Positions 22,366 to 32,925 of a stretch of 64,000 nt of DNA are shown piece by piece; positions within the stretch are counted from its first letter, which is position 1, and each line of letters begins with the position of its first letter. Below the pieces are notes generated by a model. The model had not been told where the DNA came from and ran no database searches. It saw only the letters and a program-made list of their open reading frames with translations. The position numbers and the translations under genes are program-made. The DNA comes from Artocarpus heterophyllus (Eukaryota; Streptophyta; Magnoliopsida; Rosales; Moraceae): the NCBI GenBank assembly GCA_025403435.1, contig CM046333.1, positions 31,579,521 through 31,643,520 of the forward strand, written 5' to 3'.

Positions 22366-22594
22366 ATATGAGATGACATGTTGTTTATGGCAAAGAAGGG
22401 CGCGTTTTGTCAACTAAAAATGACACATTGTTTTTAGGTATTGAGATTGAAAACGACATGTCGTTTCAACTAGAGGAAGTGCGTTTTCAGCAAAAGGAAA
22501 CGGCATATTGTTTCAGGCCATAAGCCCAAAATGACATGTCGTTTAGACCATAAGGGAGGCGTTTCAATGACCTAAAACGACTCGTCGTTTCTCT
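22366..22594 (+). repeat. Three-unit ~79-bp tandem repeat with paired AACGACATGTCGTT palindromes
   Basis: Six palindrome-like sites (GACATGTCGTT and variants) start at 22375, 22422, 22455, 22502, 22533 and 22579. The spacings alternate 47, 33, 47, 31, 46, which makes three units of about 79 bp with two sites each. Every unit also carries a central GCGTTT. It lies just past the end of the decayed LTR. Function is unknown. Confidence 0.75.
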
Positions 22595-23245
22595 TTAAAA
22601 AACCCAAAAATAAAAAAAAATAGAGGAAGGTGATATTTTCCTAGATTTCATAAAGTGATATTTTTGAGGAAAATTTCATAAAATTTACAAATTTTATAAC
22701 TTTATGAAATTTTCATAATATCCACAATTTTGATATTTTTATGAAAATTTTCATATTATAAAATAAATTATGAAAAATTCATAATTTTGAATATTCATAT
22801 TTTTTGTATTTGTTATGAATATTACACAGTTTTGGTGTGGATATAATTTTTGTATATTTATGTGCATATAATGTTCATTATGTATAATTTGTGATTTAAA
22901 TTATGCATGCAATATTAAGTTAAATAATTTAGTACATTTAAATTTTGTATAATAATATCCTAAATTATGTTTTTGAATGTATAATTTTAATTTTTGCATA
23001 ATGAATATTGATACATAAATTATTGGTTCTTTGTTCATATTTATTTATATTGCTTTAAGTAAATGCAATTTATTTATGAGCAAAATTTTAGAATAAATGT
23101 CTAGTAATGTATATAATTTTGAATAATTAGAGAGTAGCCACAACATCTTTGATTGTACAAAATTATATTAAGTATTTGAATCACATATGATAAAAGGACA
23201 TTAAATTGTGATTAATCATATGGAATATAATAAATTCTGTCCCAT
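22595..23245. other. AT-rich intergenic DNA, nothing recognised
   Basis: This is very AT-rich sequence with short repeats of 'ATGAAAATTTTCATA' character (about 22660-22830). It carries no coding signal and ends at the left edge of the right segmental copy. Confidence 0.55.
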
Positions 23246-23540
23246 AGGAATTTTTATTATAGTTAATATAATTAGTTAGGATGATGTATCAAATTATTTT
23301 TTCTTAATTTACCCATAGGAATTAAGATAAATGAATATAATTTTGATAGTGTCGTCATAAAGATATATGTATCTATTTGAATTAAAAATTTAGCTCACAG
23401 GCAATTTTTAATGTCATTTGATACATATTTTTATTGCATGTATTTCCATTGGTAAAACATGATATATAACATTATAGCCACAATTTAGTAACACAAGCAT
23501 GTATGTTTACTTATGTAGTAATACAAACTATAAACTACTC

Positions 23541-24362
23541 TAATTTTAAATGCGATATTTCTAACCTTAAGGGTGATAATTATAAGGTGTGGAAGGAAAG
23601 AATTCTTCTTCATTTGGGCTAGATGGACATTGATTTTGCTATCTGTAAAGATGAACCACCTGCCATTATGAAAACCAGCCAACCAGATGATGTTGTCAAA
23701 TATGAGAAATTGGTGCAATCTAATCGTCTTTGTGTCATGTTTATTAAAACTAAAATCTCGGCTAGTATTCATGGTTCATTGGAACAATATGACAATGTGC
23801 TAGCTTTGATGAAGGTAATTGATGAGTAGTTTGCATCATCAGACAAAGCTTTGGCAAGTACCTTTATAATGACATTCTCATCCATGAAGCTCACTGGAAT
23901 TCATGGTGTGTGCGAGCACAACATACACATGAGGGATATAGCGGCTTAGTTAAAAACTCTTGAGGTTGAGATGTTTGAGACTTTCCTTGTGCACTACATC
24001 TTAAACACTCTTCCATAGTAATATGGACCTTTCAAAATATCCTACAACACACATAAGGATAAGTGGTCCATCAACAAGTTGATGACCATGTGTGTTCAAG
24101 AAGAAGGAAGACTTGTTATGGAGGCAGGAGAGAAAGTGCATCTGGCAACTCAAGGGAAGAATAAGGGACAAGCCAAGAACAAGGGAAAAGGCAAATTGTC
24201 TGCATAGGCTGATATCAAAAAGGAATCCAGGTGCTTCTTTTATAAAAAGAAAGGGCACATAAAGATTATCGTAAATATCAAAAATGGCTTGAGAAGAAAG
24301 GTATTCGATTCTTACTTGTTTGTTTTGAATCTAATATGGTTGATGTTGGCCATAACACATAG
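23541..24362 (+). pseudogene. Copia gag pseudogene, right copy
   Basis: This is the same gag as 295-1119, with the shared stops at GATGAGTAG and GCTTAGTTA. Additional breaks are private to this copy: CCATAGTAA in place of CAACAA, GCATAGGCT in place of GCACAGGCT, and loss of the zinc knuckle (second Cys now Tyr, then a deletion after GGGCACATAAA). The longest open piece is 23623-23829. Confidence 0.85.
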
Positions 24363-24575
24363 TGAATTGACTCTGGTTTTATAATCCATGTCACTAATTC
24401 ATTGTAGGGGTTGCAAAACCTAAGGAAGCTAGTGGGCAGTGAGTAGTTATCTACTCAGGCAATAAGATATGCTCACATGTGGAGGCAATTAGAACATGCA
24501 AATTAGTTTTAAGTAGTGGTTTTGTGTTCGGATTGGAAAAAGGCATTTTAAATTCCAAGTTTTTCTAGTAATTTA
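24363..24575 (+). pseudogene. Copia GAG-pre-integrase 5' part, split by MITE
   Basis: The CATTGTAGGGGTTGCAAAAC and AGTAGTGGTTTTGTG segments match 1155-1335 of the left copy. The reading continues after the MITE at 25107. The CATAGTGAATTGAC stop (CAG to TAG) is shared with the left copy. Confidence 0.85.
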
Positions 24576-25103
24576 CACTACAAGAAAAACTACATTTAAC
24601 GATATATTATTCACGATGTGTAGTTTTTGAATGTCGTTGAAAAGAACATACAACGACAGCTCCAACAAACATGTCATTAATAACATGTGAAACAATAATT
24701 AACGACATCTATATAGATGTCATATTAAAAGTCTCCTTTCAACGACAATAGTTTAGTGTCGTTAAATTATTTAATGACAAGTATGAGATATTGTCAAAGC
24801 CTTGGAGATTCCACGACACCTCTTATAGACGACATCTTGACCAATGTTATCTATAAGGGGTGTCGTAGAATCTTCAAGGTTTTGACGATATCTCTTACTT
24901 GTCGTTAAATAATTTAACGACAGTAAACTATTGTCGTTAAAAGGAGACCTTAAATACGACATCTATATAGATGTCGTTAATTATTGTTTCAAATATCGTT
25001 AATAACATCATTGTTGAAGATGTCGTTGTATCTACTTTTCAACAACATTCAAAAGCTACATGTCGTAAATAATATGTCATTAAATGTAGTTTTTCTTGTA
25101 GTG
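24576..25103. mobile_element. CACTA-type palindromic MITE, copy 4 (TSD TTA), in copia
   Basis: It is 528 bp, with ends CACTACAAGAAAAACTAC and TTTTTCTTGTAGTG, flanked by TTA on both sides. The left segmental copy shows the unoccupied site (AGTAATTTAATAT near 1326-1338), which fixes the ends and the 3-bp duplication. Confidence 0.97.
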
Positions 25104-26430
25104 TTAATATCTATTTCAAGGCTTGTATTATTGGGTTTTTCCTTTAATTTTTCAAATACTATATTCAGTTTATATTATAGATCTGAACTTATTGGAAATG
25201 GTTCAATGTCTGATGGTCTTTTCAAAATTAATTTACAAAATGAAACTTCTTATACTTCTATGCATGTTCATGATAATGCTGGCATTAAGAGATGTGTTAT
25301 GAATGAAGAATCCTCAATGTTGTGGCATGGTAGATTAGGTCATATCTCTATTGAGAGAATAAAAAGATTAGTAAATGATGGAGTACTTAGTACTCTTAAT
25401 TTTACTAACGTTGATACTTGTGTGGATTGCATAAAGGGTAAGCAGACCAATATATCAAAGAAAGGTGCTAAGAGGAGTTCAGACATATTGGAGATCATAC
25501 ATACTGATATTTGTTGCCCGGACTTAGACATGTATGGTCAAAAGTATTTCATTACTTTTATTGATGATTACTCACGATATATGTATCTCTATTTGCTTTA
25601 TAATAAGAATGAAGCTTTAGATGCCTTCAACGTGTTTAAGGCAGAAGTAGAGAAACAATGCAATAAGCAAATAAAGATGGTGAGATCTTATAGAGGTGGT
25701 GAATAATATGGTAGATACACTGGAGATGGACAAGTACCTAGTCCATTTGCTAAGTTTCCTCAAGAATATGAGATTGTTGCCCAGTACACTATGCCTGGTT
25801 CTACAGACCAGAATGGTGGATAGAAAGAAGAAACCAAACATTGTTGGATATTGTGTGGAGTATGCTTAACAGCTCCAAGCTTCCTAAGAACTTGTAGACT
25901 GAGACTCTCAAGACGGCTACGCATATATTAAACCGAGTTCCAACCAAGGCCGTCTCAAAGACACCATTCGAGTTATGGAAATGTTGGAAACCAAGTTTGC
26001 GACATGTATACGTTTGGGGATGCCCGTCTGAAGTGAGAGTATATACTCCATAAGAAAAGAAGCTAGACCCAAGGACCACAAGTGGATACTCTGTAGGTTA
26101 TGCTGAATGGTCTAAGGGGTACAGATTTTATTGTCTATCACATACTACTAGGTTTGTGGAGTCAAGGAATGCAAAATTTCTTAAGAATGACTTGATCAGT
26201 GGGAGCGATCGATTTTGGAACACTATTCTTAAGAAAGATCATGCAGATGCCCAATCTTCCACATCATGTGATAAAGTGATTATTGTACACAATACGCCTA
26301 TAATTCAAATGCGTAATGAACAACAACCAGTCGTTCAAGTTCCATAGACTACTGATCAAGAAATAGTAGATCCAAATGAACAATAGATACAAGAACCTGT
26401 TGAAAAATATGCTCTGCAGGAGAATGTTGA
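25104..26430 (+). pseudogene. Copia GAG-pre-integrase and integrase pseudogene, right copy
   Basis: The open part reads LWHGRLGHIS..TCVDCIKGKQTN (zinc-binding), then IHTDICC and YFITFIDDYSRY (integrase core). As in the left copy, the second catalytic Asp is Tyr (RSYRGGE). The open frame 24984-25706 begins inside the MITE and ends at a TAC-to-TAA change. More stops follow (CCATAAGAAAAG shared; CCATAGACT and CAATAGATAC in place of CAA/CAG). RT and RNase H are missing. Confidence 0.87.
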
Positions 26431-26704
26431 ATCAACATTAAGGAGATCAGCGATCCTGAGTGATTATAATGTGTATCTTCAAGAGTCTAAGTACAACAAT
26501 GGAGCCAAAAATGATCCAAAAATGTTTTATTCATTAACATTGAGTTTATTCATAAAGTTAAGTTACCACATAAGGAATAAAGTTTGAGAAATAATACATA
26601 GTAATACATTGAAGATAATAATCACATTTAGAGGAATTATCGCCATGATTTATATACTTGTTTCCTGAAAGTTTGGATTTAATGAATATAAGGTTAAATA
26701 TAGA

Positions 26705-26719
26705 GACCAAGTGGGAGAA
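26705..26719 (+). other. Copia polypurine tract
   Basis: CCAAGTGGGAGAA lies immediately before TGTAACCG. This is the usual junction of plant copia elements and is better preserved here than in the left copy. Confidence 0.75.
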
Positions 26720-27200
26720 TGTAACCGTTTATGTTTCAACAGTTTCAAAAAAAATTGAAACCAATTTATTTACTGTAACGGTTTTACATAAATAGTCTCA
26801 TATTCATTTCCTATTAAACCATAATTAACTTCTTTTGGTAACTGATTTCTGGATGCTATATATAAGTCCTTGATTGGAAGATTTGGAAATAAGGAGAAAA
26901 AAAAAAATTTTCACGTTCATGTGTTGACCAAAAGACTTTGTCCCTATCACAAACACTTAAATTTACATACACCATCGTATTGAGCGTTAGTGTGATAGAA
27001 GCATCCAAATAAGAGAAGCAGTAAGGAAGGCAGCAGCTAGAGCTTTGGACTGCATACAAAGGACAATTGCAATGGCTGGAGGTATGTCGTTTCTACGCTT
27101 CCGCTTATGATCTTGATATGCATATTATTTTTATCATATTAGGATCGTATTATTACTTATAGCTCTTTCTAGTTTTTGGTCTTTATAGTTACTCTCAACT
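26720..27200 (+). mobile_element. Copia 3' LTR (right copy), 3' end uncertain
   Basis: It starts TGTAACCGTTTATG. A TATA box (CTATATATAAG, about 26857-26867) is followed by a region conserved with 3060-3330. The CA end could not be placed, so the end coordinate is approximate. It lies 340 bp or more upstream of the Kunitz ATG and could influence that gene, but this is not shown. Confidence 0.55.
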
Positions 27201-27481
27201 CTGCTAAAAAGTAATGAAAAATTCAAATTCTTCTGCTCGAAGTTCAAAAAGTATAAAATATATATATGTCTGAGTCATTTATTAAGAAAAATTAGTATGT
27301 ATTGCAGTCAACTAAATTTTGATTCTTAAATATATTTAGATTTATTTTCTTAAATTAAAAAATTAATGTTTCAGGAAATAAAATTTTAATTTTAAATTTA
27401 TTCTTTTAAAAACATAGTAATTGTTTCCATCAAGAAAACGTGCTAATTGTTTGTTAGGTGAGATTGTGACACATCTACATC

Positions 27482-27490
27482 TATAAATTA
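27482..27490 (+). promoter_or_regulatory. TATA box of the Kunitz gene
   Basis: TATAAATTA lies 53-61 bp upstream of the ATG at 27543. The leader would be about 30 nt. The block GTCATTTGTACACAAAA between TATA and ATG recurs at all Kunitz copies and relics. Confidence 0.65.
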
Positions 27491-27542
27491 ACTCACGAGA
27501 CTCAAAGTCATTTGTACACAAAATTTAAAATAGCACACCGCA

Positions 27543-28184
27543 ATGGAAGCCAATATTTCTTTACTCATACTGTCCTTCCTTCTCGTTTCTTTCACAGCAA
27601 ATGGAGTGTCCATCAACGATGGTATCTCCTCCGTTGATCAGCCTTCTGCAGTTCTTGACTCATCCGGAAACAAACTACAAATTGGTGAATATTATTACTT
27701 GTCGCCTTTAATGAGGCTGCCTCGATTATATTCCCCCTCCATTATCGTAGGTGTATACGGTAATGGAACCTGTCAGCCCCATCTTGATATTGCAGATTTT
27801 TTTTATGAGATAAAAGGTCTTCCGGTACACTTTTCACCTACCCATTCAAACGCAGATGAGTTCATTTATGAGAACGTCGATCTCAACATCGAGTTCACTG
27901 ATGACCTATCACCGCTATGTGGAGGGTCATCTGCTTGGAAGATGGACAAATTTGAACTAGTGAGTCTTGGTGGAAATAAGGAAGATAGAAACAGTTGGTT
28001 CAAGATTGAAAAAGCTGCAGAAATGAATGACAGTATCTACAAGCTTGTTTCTAGCTATGGTCCAGACGTCGGAATCCAGGAGAACCCCTATGGGACAAAA
28101 CGTCTCTCTCTGGCTCATGAACCATTACGGTGTGTATTCCATCACGTAGACAGTTCCAGTACTGCTTTAAAGCAGAACTTTTAA
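27543..28184 (+). CDS. Kunitz-type (STI/miraculin-like) protease inhibitor, secreted, intact
   Basis: The product has 213 residues and no intron, the usual size for the family. Residues 1-20 or so form a hydrophobic signal peptide (SLLILSFLLVSF), so the protein should enter the secretory path. The mature part opens with the Kunitz signature (AVLDSSGNKLQIGEYYYL, 36-53). The beta-trefoil landmarks follow: Cys77 in NGTCQ, LPVHFSP (93-99), LNIEF (114-118), Cys126 with Trp132, WFKIEK (152-157), YKLV (166-169), DVGI (175-178) and KRLSL (186-190). Cys77 and Cys126 match the first conserved disulfide. The second disulfide loop is absent (YKLVSSYGPDVGI), so this is a one-disulfide type. Cys197 has no partner and is Phe in the left copy. 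Likely N-glycosylation sites are N74 and N162. The reactive-loop region (98-110) shows no Arg or Lys, so trypsin inhibition is doubtful. The start is chosen by the signal peptide and its match to the sister copies. Defence or storage roles are known for the family; the role here is not known. Confidence 0.93.
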   Translation: MEANISLLILSFLLVSFTANGVSINDGISSVDQPSAVLDSSGNKLQIGEYYYLSPLMRLPRLYSPSIIVGVYGNGTCQPHLDIADFFYEIKGLPVHFSPTHSNADEFIYENVDLNIEFTDDLSPLCGGSSAWKMDKFELVSLGGNKEDRNSWFKIEKAAEMNDSIYKLVSSYGPDVGIQENPYGTKRLSLAHEPLRCVFHHVDSSSTALKQNF

Positions 28185-30604
28185 AATATGTTACAAAATG
28201 AAAGTTTACTTCTTCCAAGCAGTAATGCATCTAACATCAATAGATGTAGATGCAGGTCTGCATACATGTACTATTATCAATAAGGAAGAAGATCTTTTAT
28301 GTGTTGTGTTGTTTTATCATGAATCTTAATCTGAAATCGCCTCTGCTTTTGATATATTTTTGCTACTTTATGGCATTATTTACGACAGCCTGTTTCAAAA
28401 TTCTATCCTATACAAAAGTAAGAGGGGCGTAAAATGTAGAAATCGCGTCTCAAGCATGCCTTACACTACAGAAGAAATGGGCGTCTATTGCAATCTTTTT
28501 TTCTATTTTTTTTAAATTTTAAATATAACCATAAAAATATCTTATAGAGGGTTCGGCAAACTGGTTTGAATTGAAAATTTTGTTTAAAAATTGTAGCATG
28601 TGAGAGCTCTATATTGTAATAATTTTTTATACATTGTAGCTTTTGAGAACTTTACATTGTCGGTTTGAACCGGTTTGTTTAATGAAAGGCCAATCATGTT
28701 GTTTCTCTTGTAGATAAGCATTAACAGACCTTGTGCCTGATGTGAGAGTTGGAACACTGCTCATGACAACTTACTATGGCTTCACCGATTCTTCCTTGTA
28801 TAGAAAATAAAAAAACAATCTTTCCTTCTAAGAAATGAAAGAAAATTTTAAATAAAGTAAAAATATATTAAAATAATTAAGATAAGTAATTCATTATAAT
28901 TTATTTACATTTACCAGTTGGGTAAATAGATTATTTTAGATTAAATTCAATCATTTCAAAAATATGTTATTTAATTACTCCAAAAATGCTATAAAAATAT
29001 GCCATTCGCTTATTTATCCTTCTTTATAATTTCTATAACTATGATCAAATTACTAGAAGAGCTTAAAAAATGTCTAAATAAATTATTCGGAGAAGGTCAT
29101 TTAACCATCTCATATTATATTCGCCAATTTCTTTTAGCGATATCCATATTGATACAATTTTAGATCTCGGTGTTTTATTGTATTGCAGAATATGTGGTTA
29201 AATTAAATAAGATTTTGGCAATTATTCTGGAAGAAAATAAAACGTTCCAATCTCATATATATATTTTTAAATGCCAATAACACCATTTGGTTCCAAAGGC
29301 TTTGTAAGAATGACGGTTAAGTATACCACTTAACATATTCCATACATATTTTTATTTGTTTCACATATAATATATATTATTTATACAATTTTCTTGGAGT
29401 GTTGATAAGGACAACAATCATTTTGTAGTTTGGCTGTTTTTACGTATCTGAAATTGATTAGGCATTCCCTAAAATTAAAAGAAAAAAAAAGCAGACATCA
29501 TGTGCAATAAATTTCCAACAATGACATTTTTCAAAAAAAAAATTCCAACAATGATATTACATGTGTTTTCTTAATAATCTAATAATAGAAATAGTAATAA
29601 AATATTAGGCAAAATAAATAACAATGATAACAGTTGTTGACGAGCAAAACTCATCAAGCAAAGATCTCTCAAATTCTTCACTAAATCAATCACTCTCAAA
29701 CAAAGTAAACAAAATAGTAGAGGAAATAATAGCAAGTATATATAGAATTTATAGTAGTTCACCTTAAAAGAAGGCTAAGTTCAATTTTGGTTTTCTTAGG
29801 TGATAGGGTTTCACTATGAAAAAATAAGTATACAAAGGGTTTGTGCCAAGAACTGGACTCAAACTGCTCTCTAAAGCCAGCCCCTATTTATAGTCCCTGT
29901 GGTCATCCATCATTTAAATTCAAAAAAATGATAATCTCTTCTCCCATTGGCTAAAGGATATTACCATGATCTCTTTTAGGTCTTATCCATTCTAAGTATC
30001 TTGGATTCGGTAGAACTTGATCAGGTTGAATGCTTATCCCTATCTAAGAGATCTTCTAATTTGAATACGGATGTAAATAGAATATTTTACCCTCCTCGGG
30101 TATCATCCGACGAAGAAGCTTCTAGAGTACACCAAGACCATATGGACCAAGATCCGTCTCGGGCCAAGTTCCATCTAGGGTCTTTATGGACCCAACATTC
30201 AGCCTGGACCTAACTTGGTGATCAAACAACAAGAGTAATAATAAATTATTAATAATAAATCATGTGAATTTTTTTTGTCATTTTATTTTGCGGATTTCCA
30301 ATTTAAATTACATGAAAATAACCAAGTACCTTCGTTCTCTTAGTAAATTCCATCTCGATCCATGTCCAATCGGTGCCCGAAAAATTTTAATGTGGTGTAA
30401 TTACCGCAATTGAAGGACATTGTCGTGATCGCAGTGTCAAAATAAATAAGTGATGTTGTCAATTGAGTTTTGAAAGGCAAAATTATAAAATGGCATGTGA
30501 TAATGGAAGTTATTAATATAAAGTCAGGACAATCACGAGTCTTTATGACAAAATTAATCGCAAAAAAAGGTATGCTAGGTAAGATTATTCCACATCTACC
30601 TATA
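28185..30604. other. Kunitz 3' flank and intergenic DNA, no gene
   Basis: This is the counterpart of 4387-6844. The first 290 bp are nearly identical between copies and probably contain the 3' UTR. A short frame at 28250-28432 is there only because the UTR is conserved between the duplicates. A Kunitz upstream block lies at about 28700-28790, and a decayed LTR-like stretch with TATTTATAG near 29885-30215. Confidence 0.55.
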
Positions 30605-30690
30605 TAAAATCACGAGTCTTATGTCATTTGTACATAAAACCTAAAATCGCATCCCAGAATAGAAGCTACTCCTTTCATAAGCGAAAAAGG
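30605..30690 (+). pseudogene. Kunitz 5' relic, right copy
   Basis: It corresponds to 6845-6945: CACGAGTCTTATGTCATTTG, TACATAAAA, then ATAGAAGCTACTCC, where the start ATG has become ATA. Only the promoter and first codons are recognisable. Confidence 0.6.
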
Positions 30691-32228
30691 AAAAAATTTT
30701 CCATGCACCAATTGCAAGAAACATTTATCGAAAACATAATCTTTCCAAATTCCCTAAAAGCATTTTGTGGCAACCAAAAAAATGCAGAAGCAATAAAATT
30801 GACAATTTCTACATTTATATCCAAAAAAAAAAGTGAAAAACATGGCCATAAAAAAGCCCAATAAATATCAAATAAATCTACAGTACACTAACTTAATCAA
30901 GACTTATCAAGCTCTAGTCTAGCCTTCTCAGGAATATCCTTTCGGAAAATGACCATCCGACCGTCCTCAAGACAGCCTCAAATTAATGTAAAATTGGTGC
31001 TTCAGTTGGATTCTTCTCGTCTTCAAACCCAACCAACTGGAGAGGTTGGTTTCTTCCTTTGATGAAGCCAAAAGAGACAGTTCTCAAAAATAAGTCCACA
31101 TGAGAGTCACGTGCTTCATTCCATCTATAAATTTGACTCTATTTAGAATTTGACTAGTATTGCAACGAAGTTTAGGGGCAAAATTATCAAAATAAAAGGT
31201 TAAGGGACCAATTTGTCAAAAACGGAAACTTAAGGGCGTTCCATGTAAAAAAACCATTTTTTAATTATATCATAATGCAAAAATAATTGATCAGCGATCA
31301 GCCCCTGCGGTATTTCTTGACATTTATGATTTGTGATGCAGCTAAGTGAGGGTTGGTAGTAATAGGTAAAAGTAAAGAAATTTAAAAAGCTTAAAGCAAT
31401 CAAGAAAATTTCAAATAGAAAAGAAACAAGTAGAGGCTTAAATATCCATCTTGGAAAGAAAACTAAAATCCACAAATAAGTGTTGCACCCATAAATGAGA
31501 TACATGAAACATTAAGTAATGGCCTTTACTTTCTTTTCATTATTTTGGAGAGGGTTCTTAATTCTTACACTAATACAATATACTAGGGAAAGTGGTGAAG
31601 TAAAGGCCACGCATCACTACCACCCGATCCTAGGAGCTACTCATTGGAAATATTACACAACACTCTGCTTGAGAGGTAAGAGAAAAAGAGCGGATGACAT
31701 GAGAATCTTCAATGGGAATGCCATCACTTACTAATATGTTTTGTTACCAATCTAATGAAATTAACCTGTGCATGGTTAGTAACATATTATTGAAAACCAT
31801 AAATAAAGGTTTTGTGTAACCCATTGAGTCAAAGTTTGAGTAAATCAGATGGTATACTACTTTTTTATTGCCACTGTTGTGTGTTATGATTTTTTTTCTC
31901 TTCTTTTAATTCATACCATTTTTCTTAGTAAAAAAGTCCAAAGCATACTTAGACAACACATATTTATCCAAACCTAACCCAAAATACTTGGGATCAATTT
32001 TGTCTCTATATTCATTGAAAGTGATATGTTTCAAATTTTATCATAAAAGTAGTAAAATTCAAAACCAATATCACTGAAGTGGTACTTGTCAAATTGACCC
32101 ATTGAGTTTGGCAACCATAACCATAGGCCCAACTCCACTTCATCACTCTATGTGTTAACCAAAAGGGTGGCCGGATAAAAATCACTCCTAGCCGCAAACA
32201 AGTGACACCACATATGGGCAAGGGAGTG

Positions 32229-32925
32229 CCAACCTGGTCTTGTAACGCATAAACATAGATACAACAAACTCCTAAACACAATACTTAACAATAATATTGT
32301 ATTCCAAAACAAGATTAAAACTTGTAAATTTTCTATAAATATATACACAGGTTCGAAGCAACTCAAATGACACACATTTTGAAATTAGCCATTTTTGATA
32401 GACGCCGTGACACCAACATTTGACGCTACTGCACCAAGTCTATGAGACCAAAATTAGTGTTCATTCCCAATTTACAATGCAACATTACTCGCGAACATTT
32501 ACAAGATGAAACCACGGTCTCGTTAGAAATGACACTATTTTTTATATTCACTTAGGTGAAATTTTAAATCATATCTCTAGCTACATGAGACTTGAACTTT
32601 GTTGAGGGTATACACTCAATCTCAACACGTAGCTATTTTACATGAACATCCCCGAAGGGACAAATTAATTTTCGGTGCCAAACCGTTCACATAAAGGTGA
32701 CTTATTATTACCCATTTGACTATGGAATAGCGGTACAGTTGTTACATAGTTAGGTTACTATTGTGAAGGGATTTGCTATGTTCTTGTTCGTCCTAACATA
32801 AACATTAATAATACCATCTTTTATTAGTTGTTTCACAGATTAATGTCCCAAGCTAATATGTCTGGACTTTTTATTATACACTTTATTATAAGCTCTACAC
32901 AATGTAGCTTCACTATCGCAGTGCA
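32229..32925. other. Probable decayed copia LTR/flank (minus element)
   Basis: GGTTCGAAGCAACTC..ATGACACACATTTTG (32350-32382) resembles GTTCAAAACAATTCG..ATGAACACAC near 34677-34702, and both are followed by a similar ACCAAAATT..GTGTTCATTCCCAAT phrase. The pair brackets the copia RT remnant and may be its LTRs. The similarity is weak. Confidence 0.4.

Larger units (their letters stand above)
23246..32228 (+). repeat. Segmental duplication, right copy
   Basis: This is the partner of 1-8476. It keeps the intact Kunitz gene and carries one extra element, the 528-bp CACTA MITE at 24576-25103. The right edge is sharp: AGGGAGTGC is common to both copies, then the sequences diverge. Confidence 0.93.

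Noticed and set aside
1..32228. The two segments as an assembly duplicate of one locus
   Set aside because: The copies differ by many substitutions, private indels, a private MITE and different gene status, which an assembly artefact would not create. Long reads would still be the final test.
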